DNA from: Candidatus Omnitrophota bacterium
Lineage (GTDB): Bacteria; Omnitrophota; Gorgyraeia; JABMQH01
Direction of reading: 5' to 3'
Assembly: GCA_026387595.1 (NCBI GenBank)
Contig: JAPLLL010000033.1
Span: forward strand, 1 to 5,798
DNA length: 5,798 nucleotides
A program made the position numbers and the translations under genes. The notes beneath the pieces were generated by a model. The model saw only the letters and a list, made by a program, of their open reading frames with translations, was not told the origin of the DNA and did not search any database. Positions 1 through 5,371 of the stretch are shown piece after piece (position 1 is the stretch's first letter; every line of letters begins with the position of its first letter).

Positions 1-948
1 ATCCCCCTCGGTTACTATTCGTTGATTGCTTAACGCATGAAATAGATGGTGTTCTGCAATTAGACTCTCCCTTTTTCTTAATAATTCGGGTTTTTTCTTA
101 CAGAGCTCACAAACAATCAACCAAGAATTCGGAAAATGCTTTTTAAGATTTTTAAGCATAGCTACGATTTTAGTATTTTGGTTATCATTTTTATCAATAA
201 ATTCATGCAGTACAAACATGGAAATAATAACATCTACTTTTTGTGGTTTGATTTTTGCAAATGCGTTAACATTTAAAATATCTTCGTAGATTAATTGTAT
301 TCTTTTTTGCAATTTATGTTCACTTATTTTAGCTTCAGCGTATTTCAGTGCGCTAGCAGAAATGTCTACACCATAGCCCAATAGTTCTTGATTATCATTG
401 CATAATTTAATTAAGAATTCAGCGCCTCCGCAACCTAAATCTATGATCCTTTTAAAATTATATTGGCGAAGCACTTTTTTGATAATGGGATACGGTATCC
501 AATTTTCTGTTTCAGCACTTGCTTTTGCAACCCATTTTCCATCTTTATGTATTTCAACTCCGTACTTTTTTTGTTTTTTTAGAAGAAACTCTAGCTCTGT
601 AAAAACTTGAGAATACGCATTTATAAAGCTGAACGGCCCCATGGTATATTTAAAAATGAATTTTCCCATACGGGAAAACTGATAATTATTTTTGTTCTTG
701 TCCAAAATCTTTGTACAATAGAGATATTCGCAGATGCTAGTTAAAACCTCTTCATCTAAATTTTTGTTTTTTGCATAAGATTTTATATCGATACTTCCCA
801 TTCTTTGGAAGTCGTCGAGCATGTCAGTTTTTGAAAGGGCGCAGAGACAACTGGAAACAGCATACCCTTGCACATATTTCAGGGCAATATTATGAGCTTT
901 CCGCATTTTTAGTATGTTGGATAATCCGAGCGTGCTAATAACGCCCAT
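1..948 (-). CDS. Class I SAM-dependent methyltransferase with N-terminal winged-helix/dimerisation-like domain (3' end cut by window)
   Basis: The frame is open for 316 codons from an ATG at 948 to the window edge, so the C-terminus is missing. Residues about 18-95 look like the helical winged-helix dimerisation domain of small-molecule O-methyltransferases: a 'LSKTDMLDDF' stretch, a 'YAKNKNLDEEVLTSICEYL' helix pair and a 'YQFSRMGKFI' wing. The Rossmann catalytic domain follows. Motif I is IIDLGCGGAEFL (D170, G172, G174), the acidic end of strand 2 is GVDIS (D195), 'YEDIL' (E222, D223) follows, and strand 4 is VDVIISMFVLHEF. Known family role: methyl transfer from SAM to O, N or C of a small molecule; the acceptor cannot be read from sequence. 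The start directly abuts the stop of the preceding gene (TAA then ATG) and has a strong AAGGGGG Shine-Dalgarno 7 nt upstream, so translational coupling is likely. Composition is AT-rich like its upstream neighbours. The fold is secure, the substrate unknown. Confidence 0.88.
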   Translation of the reverse strand, partial: MGVISTLGLSNILKMRKAHNIALKYVQGYAVSSCLCALSKTDMLDDFQRMGSIDIKSYAKNKNLDEEVLTSICEYLYCTKILDKNKNNYQFSRMGKFIFKYTMGPFSFINAYSQVFTELEFLLKKQKKYGVEIHKDGKWVAKASAETENWIPYPIIKKVLRQYNFKRIIDLGCGGAEFLIKLCNDNQELLGYGVDISASALKYAEAKISEHKLQKRIQLIYEDILNVNAFAKIKPQKVDVIISMFVLHEFIDKNDNQNTKIVAMLKNLKKHFPNSWLIVCELCKKKPELLRKRESLIAEHHLFHALSNQRIVTEGD

Positions 949-1485
949 TTAAATACCCCCTTTGTATTTTTTACCATAAAAAGTAATGAGAGTTTTTTCT
1001 TCAAAAAATACTCGAATTATTATAAGTGGAAAATGAAGCGCAAAAATAACCCATAATGCTAAAAATGAATTTAGAAATAAACTCCATCCAACCAATTCAA
1101 ACATCACAGAAATATAATATGGATTCTTTAACCATCTATAAGGACCTGAGGTAATGATTGGTTGAGCGGGGATAATCTTAATATGAATACTCCAAAAATC
1201 TCCAAGGGCTTGAATAGAGCTTTTTCGTAAGTAAAATGCTATGACTACGATAAAGAATCCAATCAAAGTAGAAGTAACGTTTAAGTTACGATGTAAGACC
1301 ACGAATTCGTATAAAATAGCTATCAAGCAAAATAGATAAGTGGTCACAAGCAAATAAGTTAGTAACCCATATTTCACAATACCGTCTTTTTCTTTTTTCC
1401 GAAAAAACATAGAAAATAATCTTTCAACAATCCCCGTAATAAACACTAATATTAAAATTGATTTAACGCTCATATTGAACAACAT
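949..1485 (-). CDS. Integral-membrane methyltransferase, isoprenylcysteine carboxyl / phospholipid methyltransferase-like
   Basis: This 178-residue hydrophobic protein has membrane segments at about 7-26, 40-63, 71-86, 124-138 and 140-158. The C-terminal half carries the signature of the ICMT/PEMT superfamily: 'IITSGPYRWLKNPYY' (110-124), then 'FFEEKTLITFYGKKY' with E162-E163 and the usual L-x3-(F/Y)-G-x2-Y spacing. These elements form the SAM site in the family. The usual R-H-P is K120-N121-P122 here. Bacterial relatives methylate diverse lipophilic acceptors; BpsB of Bacillus, for example, methylates type III polyketide-derived alkylpyrones. A protein prenyl-cysteine substrate is therefore not implied. 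The protein ends 'YKGGI', soon after the conserved Tyr, and lacks the extra V-x-R-x-(I/L)-P type tail common in relatives. The ATG at 1485 overlaps the preceding thioesterase gene by 23 nt and has AAGGA 11 nt upstream. An alternative ATG at 1473 has no visible ribosome site. Its place between thioesterases and a soluble methyltransferase suggests tailoring of a hydrophobic product. Confidence 0.85.
   Translation of the reverse strand: MLFNMSVKSILILVFITGIVERLFSMFFRKKEKDGIVKYGLLTYLLVTTYLFCLIAILYEFVVLHRNLNVTSTLIGFFIVVIAFYLRKSSIQALGDFWSIHIKIIPAQPIITSGPYRWLKNPYYISVMFELVGWSLFLNSFLALWVIFALHFPLIIIRVFFEEKTLITFYGKKYKGGI
956..963 (-). promoter_or_regulatory. Shine-Dalgarno of the soluble methyltransferase, embedded in the end of the membrane methyltransferase gene
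   Basis: Read on the minus strand this is AAAGGGGG, 7 nt before the ATG at 948. The same bases encode the last Lys-Gly-Gly of the membrane methyltransferase. It is the strongest ribosome site in the left half and fixes the start of the soluble methyltransferase. Confidence 0.75.
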
Positions 1486-1873
1486 TGTTTTTTAAATCCT
1501 TGGGAATATCTACGAACTTATTTGCAATAGTATCGACAAAAATAACTTTTTGTATGCCTTTCGCAATTATTTCACCGGTACGAGTATTTGTAAAATTGGC
1601 ATTTATTTCAAATGATATTTTTCTAATACTAGAACTCGTTAAACCCACTATTATTTTATCTGTCCATTTAGATCTACCAGTTATTGTTAATGCCATACTT
1701 GTAGTAAACATTTTAACTGAGCCTTCGAAAAGCTTAAGGTAGTCAGTACAGGTATTTTTAAGATACTGTTCCCGCGCCATCGACATCCACTCCGCAAGTT
1801 TTTCAAGATGAACTTTACCAGATGGAGATATGTCTTCAAAATAAATATCAAATTGGGTACTAAATATTTTCAT
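1463..1873 (-). CDS. Hotdog-fold acyl thioesterase-like protein (second of a pair)
   Basis: A 136-residue protein counted from the ATG at 1873, normal for the 4-hydroxybenzoyl-CoA thioesterase/YbgC/enediyne thioesterase group (about 130-150). The N-terminal strand and helix read 'FDIYFEDISPSGKVHLEKLAEWMSMAREQYL', matching the family pattern of strand, acidic turn, Gly, then a long central helix with W-x3-A-R. At the family's catalytic Asp position (second acid in D-x-D-P-x-G) there is Ser16; the first acid, D14, is kept, as is the helix Arg (R34). Enediyne thioesterases such as CalE7 also lack that Asp, so this is not necessarily an inactive protein. Expected role is hydrolysis of an acyl-CoA or acyl-carrier-protein thioester in the cytoplasm. 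A TTG at 1882 would add three residues. The ATG is preferred because conserved sequence starts right after it, though both ribosome sites are weak. It follows another hotdog gene by 11 nt and overlaps the membrane methyltransferase gene. Confidence 0.8.
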   Translation of the reverse strand: MKIFSTQFDIYFEDISPSGKVHLEKLAEWMSMAREQYLKNTCTDYLKLFEGSVKMFTTSMALTITGRSKWTDKIIVGLTSSSIRKISFEINANFTNTRTGEIIAKGIQKVIFVDTIANKFVDIPKDLKNNVVQYER

Positions 1874-1890
1874 AATCTCCAACTCTACTC
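1874..1890 (-). promoter_or_regulatory. Start region of the second hotdog gene: two possible starts
   Basis: The minus strand here reads GAGTAGAGTTGGAGATT, then ATG at 1873. It holds the TAG stop of the first hotdog gene, a possible TTG start (1882) and a GGAG only 3 nt before the ATG. The GGAG is too close to be ideal, and for the TTG only a weak GAG lies 5 nt upstream. The initiation site is therefore uncertain by three codons, and re-initiation after the TAG is plausible. Confidence 0.45.
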
Positions 1891-2358
1891 GTATTTAAAC
1901 AGTAGCGTTTTTTCATCAACTTCAATTGACCGTAAAACATTTTTAATAAAAGAGTGCTTAAGATTAATAATTTCGTTTGTCTTGAGATTACGGAAGCTTA
2001 TTTTTTGTTTGCCCAAACTTATTAGAAGAGCGTTATCTTTTCGTATAATCGTGAATAATAAATTAAAGGTTCTATCTGTAATTTCAGAACTGTTAATTTT
2101 TATAATTATCTCATCCTGAAGCATTGCTTCTCGTTTATATTGAATGTTACAGAATGAGACCTCTGTTTGAATAATGTGTTTCATTGTATCTTCAAAGCCG
2201 AGGTTGCGCCATTGCAACAGTGCGTCTCGCGCGATATTATACCACCGGACATAATTAACAAAAGAAGCGCTGCCATATGGAGTGATATCTCCTTCACTTA
2301 CAACCAATTCAAATATGAATTCTTTTTGCTTTGTAGCTGTAAATGCAGCGTCGGTCAT
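1885..2358 (-). CDS. Hotdog-fold acyl thioesterase-like protein (first of a pair)
   Basis: A 157-residue protein with the hotdog signature near the N-terminus, 'VSEGDITPYGSASFVNYVRW' (20-39), followed by 'YNIARDALLQW'. This is the D-x-(D)-P-x-G turn and the long helix with W-x3-A-R found in 4HBT/YbgC and enediyne-type thioesterases. The first acid is D24. The position of the catalytic Asp is T26, and the residue after the Gly, often His, is S30. The later segment 'IIQTEVSFCNIQYKREAMLQDEIIIK' fits the family's strand with a conserved Tyr and the 'x-L-D-E-I' turn. Likely substrate is a thioester on CoA or a carrier protein; specificity cannot be inferred. The ATG at 2358 has AAGGA about 6 nt upstream, which overlaps the TGA stop of the preceding response regulator, so coupling is probable. 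It is divergent from the next gene, sharing mainly the core D-I-x-P-x-G and W-x3-A-R positions, which points to an old duplication or separate recruitment. Confidence 0.82.
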   Translation of the reverse strand: MTDAAFTATKQKEFIFELVVSEGDITPYGSASFVNYVRWYNIARDALLQWRNLGFEDTMKHIIQTEVSFCNIQYKREAMLQDEIIIKINSSEITDRTFNLLFTIIRKDNALLISLGKQKISFRNLKTNEIINLKHSFIKNVLRSIEVDEKTLLFKYE

Positions 2359-2368
2359 ATATAATCCT

Positions 2369-2743
2369 TCAGCTTAAGTTCTTCTTCACTATTGCTAAAA
2401 AGTCATGTATATCAAAGGGCTTATACAGATAATCTGCCACTTTTAGCTTTTGTACCTGTTTAAAGGTTTCATCGCTGGAATACCCGGTGATTAGAATTTC
2501 GGGAATAGGTTTTTTATTTTTTTGTTGCAAATATTCCCGTATATTTTTTATTATTTCGACACCATCAATCTCCGGCATTCGTATATCGCTAACAATAAGA
2601 TTAAAGTCGTTCGTTTGTATGTACTCCATAGCTTCTTTGCTATTGCAGGCAACGGTTACGTTGTATCCCTCCTTTTTTAGCAACCTCTTGATACTTTCAG
2701 TAACCAGTTCTTCATCATCAATTATTAATATGTTTTTCGCCAT
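2369..2743 (-). CDS. Single-domain CheY-like response regulator (AT-rich copy)
   Basis: A 124-residue protein that is one receiver domain and nothing else. The acid pocket is D9-D10 in 'ILIIDDEE', the phospho-acceptor is D53 in 'LIVSDIRMPEIDG', the switch Thr is T86 in 'ILITGYSSDE' and the conserved Lys is K108 in 'YKPFD'. All key residues are present, so phosphorylation should work. There is no DNA-binding or enzymatic output domain, so it would act through protein contacts or as a phosphorelay intermediate. It shares roughly a third of its residues, judged by eye, with the receiver encoded immediately upstream, including 'SDIRMP-x-IDGV' and 'ITGY'. It has the low GC of the genes that follow it rather than that of its paralogue. 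The ATG has AAGGAG 11 nt upstream. Its partner kinase is probably the one encoded two genes upstream, by proximity only. Confidence 0.93.
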   Translation of the reverse strand: MAKNILIIDDEELVTESIKRLLKKEGYNVTVACNSKEAMEYIQTNDFNLIVSDIRMPEIDGVEIIKNIREYLQQKNKKPIPEILITGYSSDETFKQVQKLKVADYLYKPFDIHDFLAIVKKNLS

Positions 2744-2761
2744 TTTATGAACAACTCCTTT
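2744..2761. other. Composition seam between the two receiver genes
   Basis: This 18-nt spacer, the longest gap in the window, separates AT-rich sequence to its left from moderate or high GC to its right. Hand counts of GC in 60-base lines give 15 at 1021-1080, 14 at 2041-2100 and 21 at 2581-2640, against 36 at 2821-2880, 40 at 3001-3060 and 41 at 3841-3900. The spacer carries the AAGGAG ribosome site (2755-2760, minus strand) of the left receiver gene. No inverted repeat, terminator or insertion-sequence end is visible. Confidence 0.7.
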
Positions 2762-3169
2762 TTATATATACTTCTTTATCCTCTCCAAAAACTCTTTCGT
2801 TTCAAAAGGCTTAAATATGACCTCGCCGAGGCGCTTGGCTTCAGCAACGGCTTTGTCGTCGGTGTAGCCGGTGATGAATATTATGGGCGTGTCAGGTCGG
2901 CTCTTTAGCTTCGCTATCTCTTTTATCCGCTTTACCATCTGGACGCCGTCTATGTTCGGCATCCTGATATCGGAGATAATAAGGTCGAAGTCTGACTTCT
3001 CCGTCTTGTCGATCCCGCTTGCCCCGTCAGCGGCTGCATCGGCATAAAACCCGGCGCGGTGCAAAAGGTCGCACAAGGTCTTGGTGATCATGCCGTCGTC
3101 GTCAATTACAAGGATATTTTTACGCGCCAACCGCTCAATTAATGGTTTATGAGAATCTATGTCGGCCAT
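2762..3169 (-). CDS. Single-domain CheY-like response regulator, paired with the adjacent kinase
   Basis: A 135-residue protein with one receiver domain after a 16-residue polar leader. The acid pocket is D23-D24 in 'ILVIDDDG', the phosphorylation site is D67 in 'LIISDIRMPNIDG', the switch Thr is T100 in 'IFITGYTDD' and the Lys is K120 in 'IFKPFE'. No output domain follows: the protein stops at the end of helix 5 ('FLERIKKYI'). The start lies 6 nt after the kinase stop codon. A GAGGGG ribosome site overlapping the kinase's last codons, 9 nt before the ATG, supports this start and coupled translation, so kinase and receiver are very likely cognate partners. GC content matches the kinase. Known family roles for stand-alone receivers include binding a target protein, allosteric feedback on the kinase, or passing phosphate to a histidine phosphotransferase; which applies here is unknown. 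Confidence 0.94.
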   Translation of the reverse strand: MADIDSHKPLIERLARKNILVIDDDGMITKTLCDLLHRAGFYADAAADGASGIDKTEKSDFDLIISDIRMPNIDGVQMVKRIKEIAKLKSRPDTPIIFITGYTDDKAVAEAKRLGEVIFKPFETKEFLERIKKYI

Positions 3170-3175
3170 TTTTAT

Positions 3176-5365
3176 CTACCCCTCAACACGCGCCGGTTGT
3201 TTCGCCGCCCTCGGCAGCAGGACCATGAACGTTGTCCCCTTACCCACTTCTGATTTGAAGGTCAGTATCCCGTTATGCTTTTCTACGATCGCCTGGCATA
3301 TCGAAAGCCCGAGCCCGACGCCCCTGCCTACGTCCTTTGTCGTAAAAAACGGGTCAAATATCTTTGAAGTGATCTCTTTGGGTATACCCGCTCCTTCATC
3401 TTCCACTTCTGTCTTCACCCATTCTCCGTGCCACGAAAACGAAATATCGATCGTGCCGCCCTTTTTGACCTGCTTTATAGCGTCACGCGCGTTTAATATG
3501 AGATTTGTCAATACCTGTTCTATTTCATTCGAATTGCCTATTACATGGTACGCTTTTTCTTTTGCCTTTATGTTTATTTTAACACTATCCTGGTCCAATT
3601 GGTAGCCTATAAATCCCAGCACATTATCCAGCGCATCAAGCAGGTTCACCCTGGTGATCTCGACTGTTTCAAGCGGCTTGCGGGCGTAGGTCATTAATTT
3701 TTGCACGATTGTCCTGCAGCGCTTTGTCGCCTCTTCTATCAACTCAAGCGATTCGCGGTCCAGCTTGTCGTCTATTGTGTCCGATTCCAAAAGCATCTGG
3801 ACGTTCGTCAAAACAGCGGTCAGCGGGTTGTTTATTTCGTGCGCTACCCCGCCCGCGAGCGTGCCGACCGTAGCGAGCTTTTCAGCCTGGACAAGCTGCT
3901 TTTGCACGTCCATCAATTCCTTTGTCCTTTGCTTTACCTGCTCTTCAATGCTTCCGTAAAGTATGGCGTTTTCAATAGCAACCGCTATCTGGTTCGCCAA
4001 AATGGAGAAGATCGCAAAATCCTCGTCCGTGTAGCTTTGTTTTGTAAGTTTTTCGCCCAGCACGAGGAAATTTACGAGTTTGCCCTCAAGGAAGCTCGGA
4101 ACGATAACGGCGGCGTTTAAGATCAGCATCCGCTCCCGCAATATGGCCCTTTCTTTCGTTGGCTTTTCCTCGTCCTCATGTTTTATCTCTTCATGGACCA
4201 GCGGTTCTTTATGGTTTTCAAACCATGAGATCAGCGGATTTTCTTTTTCTACCGATTGCGGCTGGTCAGTCCCAAGATTGTACCCTGCCTTCAGGGCGAA
4301 TTCGCGCCTGATATCATCATAAAGGTACATCGCGGAATGTTGTATCCGCCCGTTTTTTGTAACTACGTTTACGATTAGGTCCAGCAGCTTTTGAAGGTCG
4401 CGGATACGCGTCATGCCCATGCCGGCCTCCCGCAGCGCCTCGTGATAAAGCCGCTGTTCTTTGAGAAGGCGGTCTTCGGCTTTTCGCTGCAGATATATGT
4501 ATAAAAACGGGCCGGCTGTAGCAAGGATAGCAAGCGCGCCTGTCGGCAGCATCCACCAATCTTCCCCCAAAAACCTTATGAAGGCGTCTTTAAGCCGCGC
4601 TGTTATCGCAAACGGTATGCCGAGCAGGAACGTATATAAGACCACAAATATGCCGGTCCGGGTTATTGCGACTGTTATATCCATCAGGCGGTAGCGCAGT
4701 ATCGTATAGCTCATCACGACAAAATAGAACGGCACCGTGAAGTTAAAGATCGGGTAAAAGCTTATTCCAAAACACGGAAGGAATGATGCGCCTCCGCCTA
4801 CAAAGCCCAGTATTGCAGACACAATAAAGTATTTGACCTGGCTCCGTTTAAGGCTGCTGAGCGCTCGATAATGCGTTATAAGTTCAATAGTTGCGTACGC
4901 GGTCCAGCCAAAAAATACGAAAAGGATGAATATCATAAGCAGCGGGCCGGGCGGATACACAAAATATATCGGCATAACCCACTTAGAACCGGTAAAGTAC
5001 AGCGTGCAATTATGTATGAATAATTTGCGGCAGAAAAAGTTGACCGTCAAAAATAAAAATGTAAGCAGTGTTATCGTATCGATTATAAGGGGCCGCTTGA
5101 TATCCAAAAATTCGTATACGGAGCAGAGAAAGAAAAACGGGGTCAGGATAACACCGACATATGAGATCTGCCACCATAAAAGCGCCTCTGCCGCGTTTTT
5201 GGCTAGCGTAACGTTATAGGCGCCGAAACCGTATATCGCGGCGCTTGTCGCAAGCCCGCACCATATCCTTGCGAGGCGGTATTTATAGCCCTTTACATAT
5301 ACAAAGACCGCCATTGCGAGGCTGGTAATGCACGTCAGTATGGATGAAATGCCGTAAAGGTTCAT
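3176..5365 (-). CDS. Membrane sensor histidine kinase (multi-pass N-terminal sensor, GAF, HisKA, HATPase)
   Basis: A 729-residue kinase. The N-terminal part resembles the 7TM histidine-kinase sensor region: hydrophobic segments at about 7-25, 31-51, 62-85, 92-111, 140-163, 177-200 and 205-222, closed by 'ILRYRLMDI' (222-230). Two more segments follow at about 238-255 and 273-291, giving nine in all. A basic helix leads into a GAF-like domain (about 320-468), then a coiled coil (about 472-498). The HisKA H-box is 'GGVAHEINNPL' with phospho-acceptor H509. The ATPase domain has an N-box 'NLILNARDA' (N621, N625, D628), G1 'DEGAG' (656-660), F-box 'FDPFFTTK' and G2 'GRGVGLGL', so it looks catalytically complete. 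It would autophosphorylate in response to a membrane or GAF signal and phosphorylate the following receiver. The ATG at 5365 lies 6 nt after the oxidoreductase stop; the ribosome site (AAAAGGG, 11 nt away) is modest. The ligand is unknown. Confidence 0.95.
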   Translation of the reverse strand: MNLYGISSILTCITSLAMAVFVYVKGYKYRLARIWCGLATSAAIYGFGAYNVTLAKNAAEALLWWQISYVGVILTPFFFLCSVYEFLDIKRPLIIDTITLLTFLFLTVNFFCRKLFIHNCTLYFTGSKWVMPIYFVYPPGPLLMIFILFVFFGWTAYATIELITHYRALSSLKRSQVKYFIVSAILGFVGGGASFLPCFGISFYPIFNFTVPFYFVVMSYTILRYRLMDITVAITRTGIFVVLYTFLLGIPFAITARLKDAFIRFLGEDWWMLPTGALAILATAGPFLYIYLQRKAEDRLLKEQRLYHEALREAGMGMTRIRDLQKLLDLIVNVVTKNGRIQHSAMYLYDDIRREFALKAGYNLGTDQPQSVEKENPLISWFENHKEPLVHEEIKHEDEEKPTKERAILRERMLILNAAVIVPSFLEGKLVNFLVLGEKLTKQSYTDEDFAIFSILANQIAVAIENAILYGSIEEQVKQRTKELMDVQKQLVQAEKLATVGTLAGGVAHEINNPLTAVLTNVQMLLESDTIDDKLDRESLELIEEATKRCRTIVQKLMTYARKPLETVEITRVNLLDALDNVLGFIGYQLDQDSVKINIKAKEKAYHVIGNSNEIEQVLTNLILNARDAIKQVKKGGTIDISFSWHGEWVKTEVEDEGAGIPKEITSKIFDPFFTTKDVGRGVGLGLSICQAIVEKHNGILTFKSEVGKGTTFMVLLPRAAKQPARVEG

Positions 5366-5371
5366 TTATGG

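Noticed and set aside
1808..2119. Plus-strand open frame of 103 codons across the hotdog gene pair
   Set aside because: It is antisense to two recognisable hotdog genes and typical of open frames arising by chance in AT-rich sequence.
2744..2761. Promoter or terminator at the composition seam
   Set aside because: Eighteen bases hold only a ribosome site; there is no hairpin and no room for a spaced -35/-10 pair within the gap. A promoter inside the upstream gene cannot be excluded but I could not identify one.
2369..3169. The two receivers as halves of one broken double-receiver protein
   Set aside because: Each has its own stop, start and ribosome site and a complete receiver domain; no frameshift is needed to explain them.
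3159..3605. Plus-strand open frame of 148 codons opposite the kinase's ATPase domain
   Set aside because: It is antisense to fully conserved kinase motifs, has no family-like sequence, and its composition is explained by the kinase codons.
3701..4120. Plus-strand open frame of 139 codons rich in Arg, Leu and Val
   Set aside because: It lies opposite the kinase H-box and GAF region and shows no recognisable motif; it is a shadow of the kinase frame.
4317..4559. Minus-strand open frame of 80 codons inside the kinase gene in another frame
   Set aside because: It is Arg/Ala-rich low-complexity sequence within the intact kinase frame, so a frameshifted product is unlikely.
4926..5219. Plus-strand open frame of 97 codons opposite the kinase membrane segments
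   Set aside because: It has no motif and is antisense to a clearly coding membrane region.
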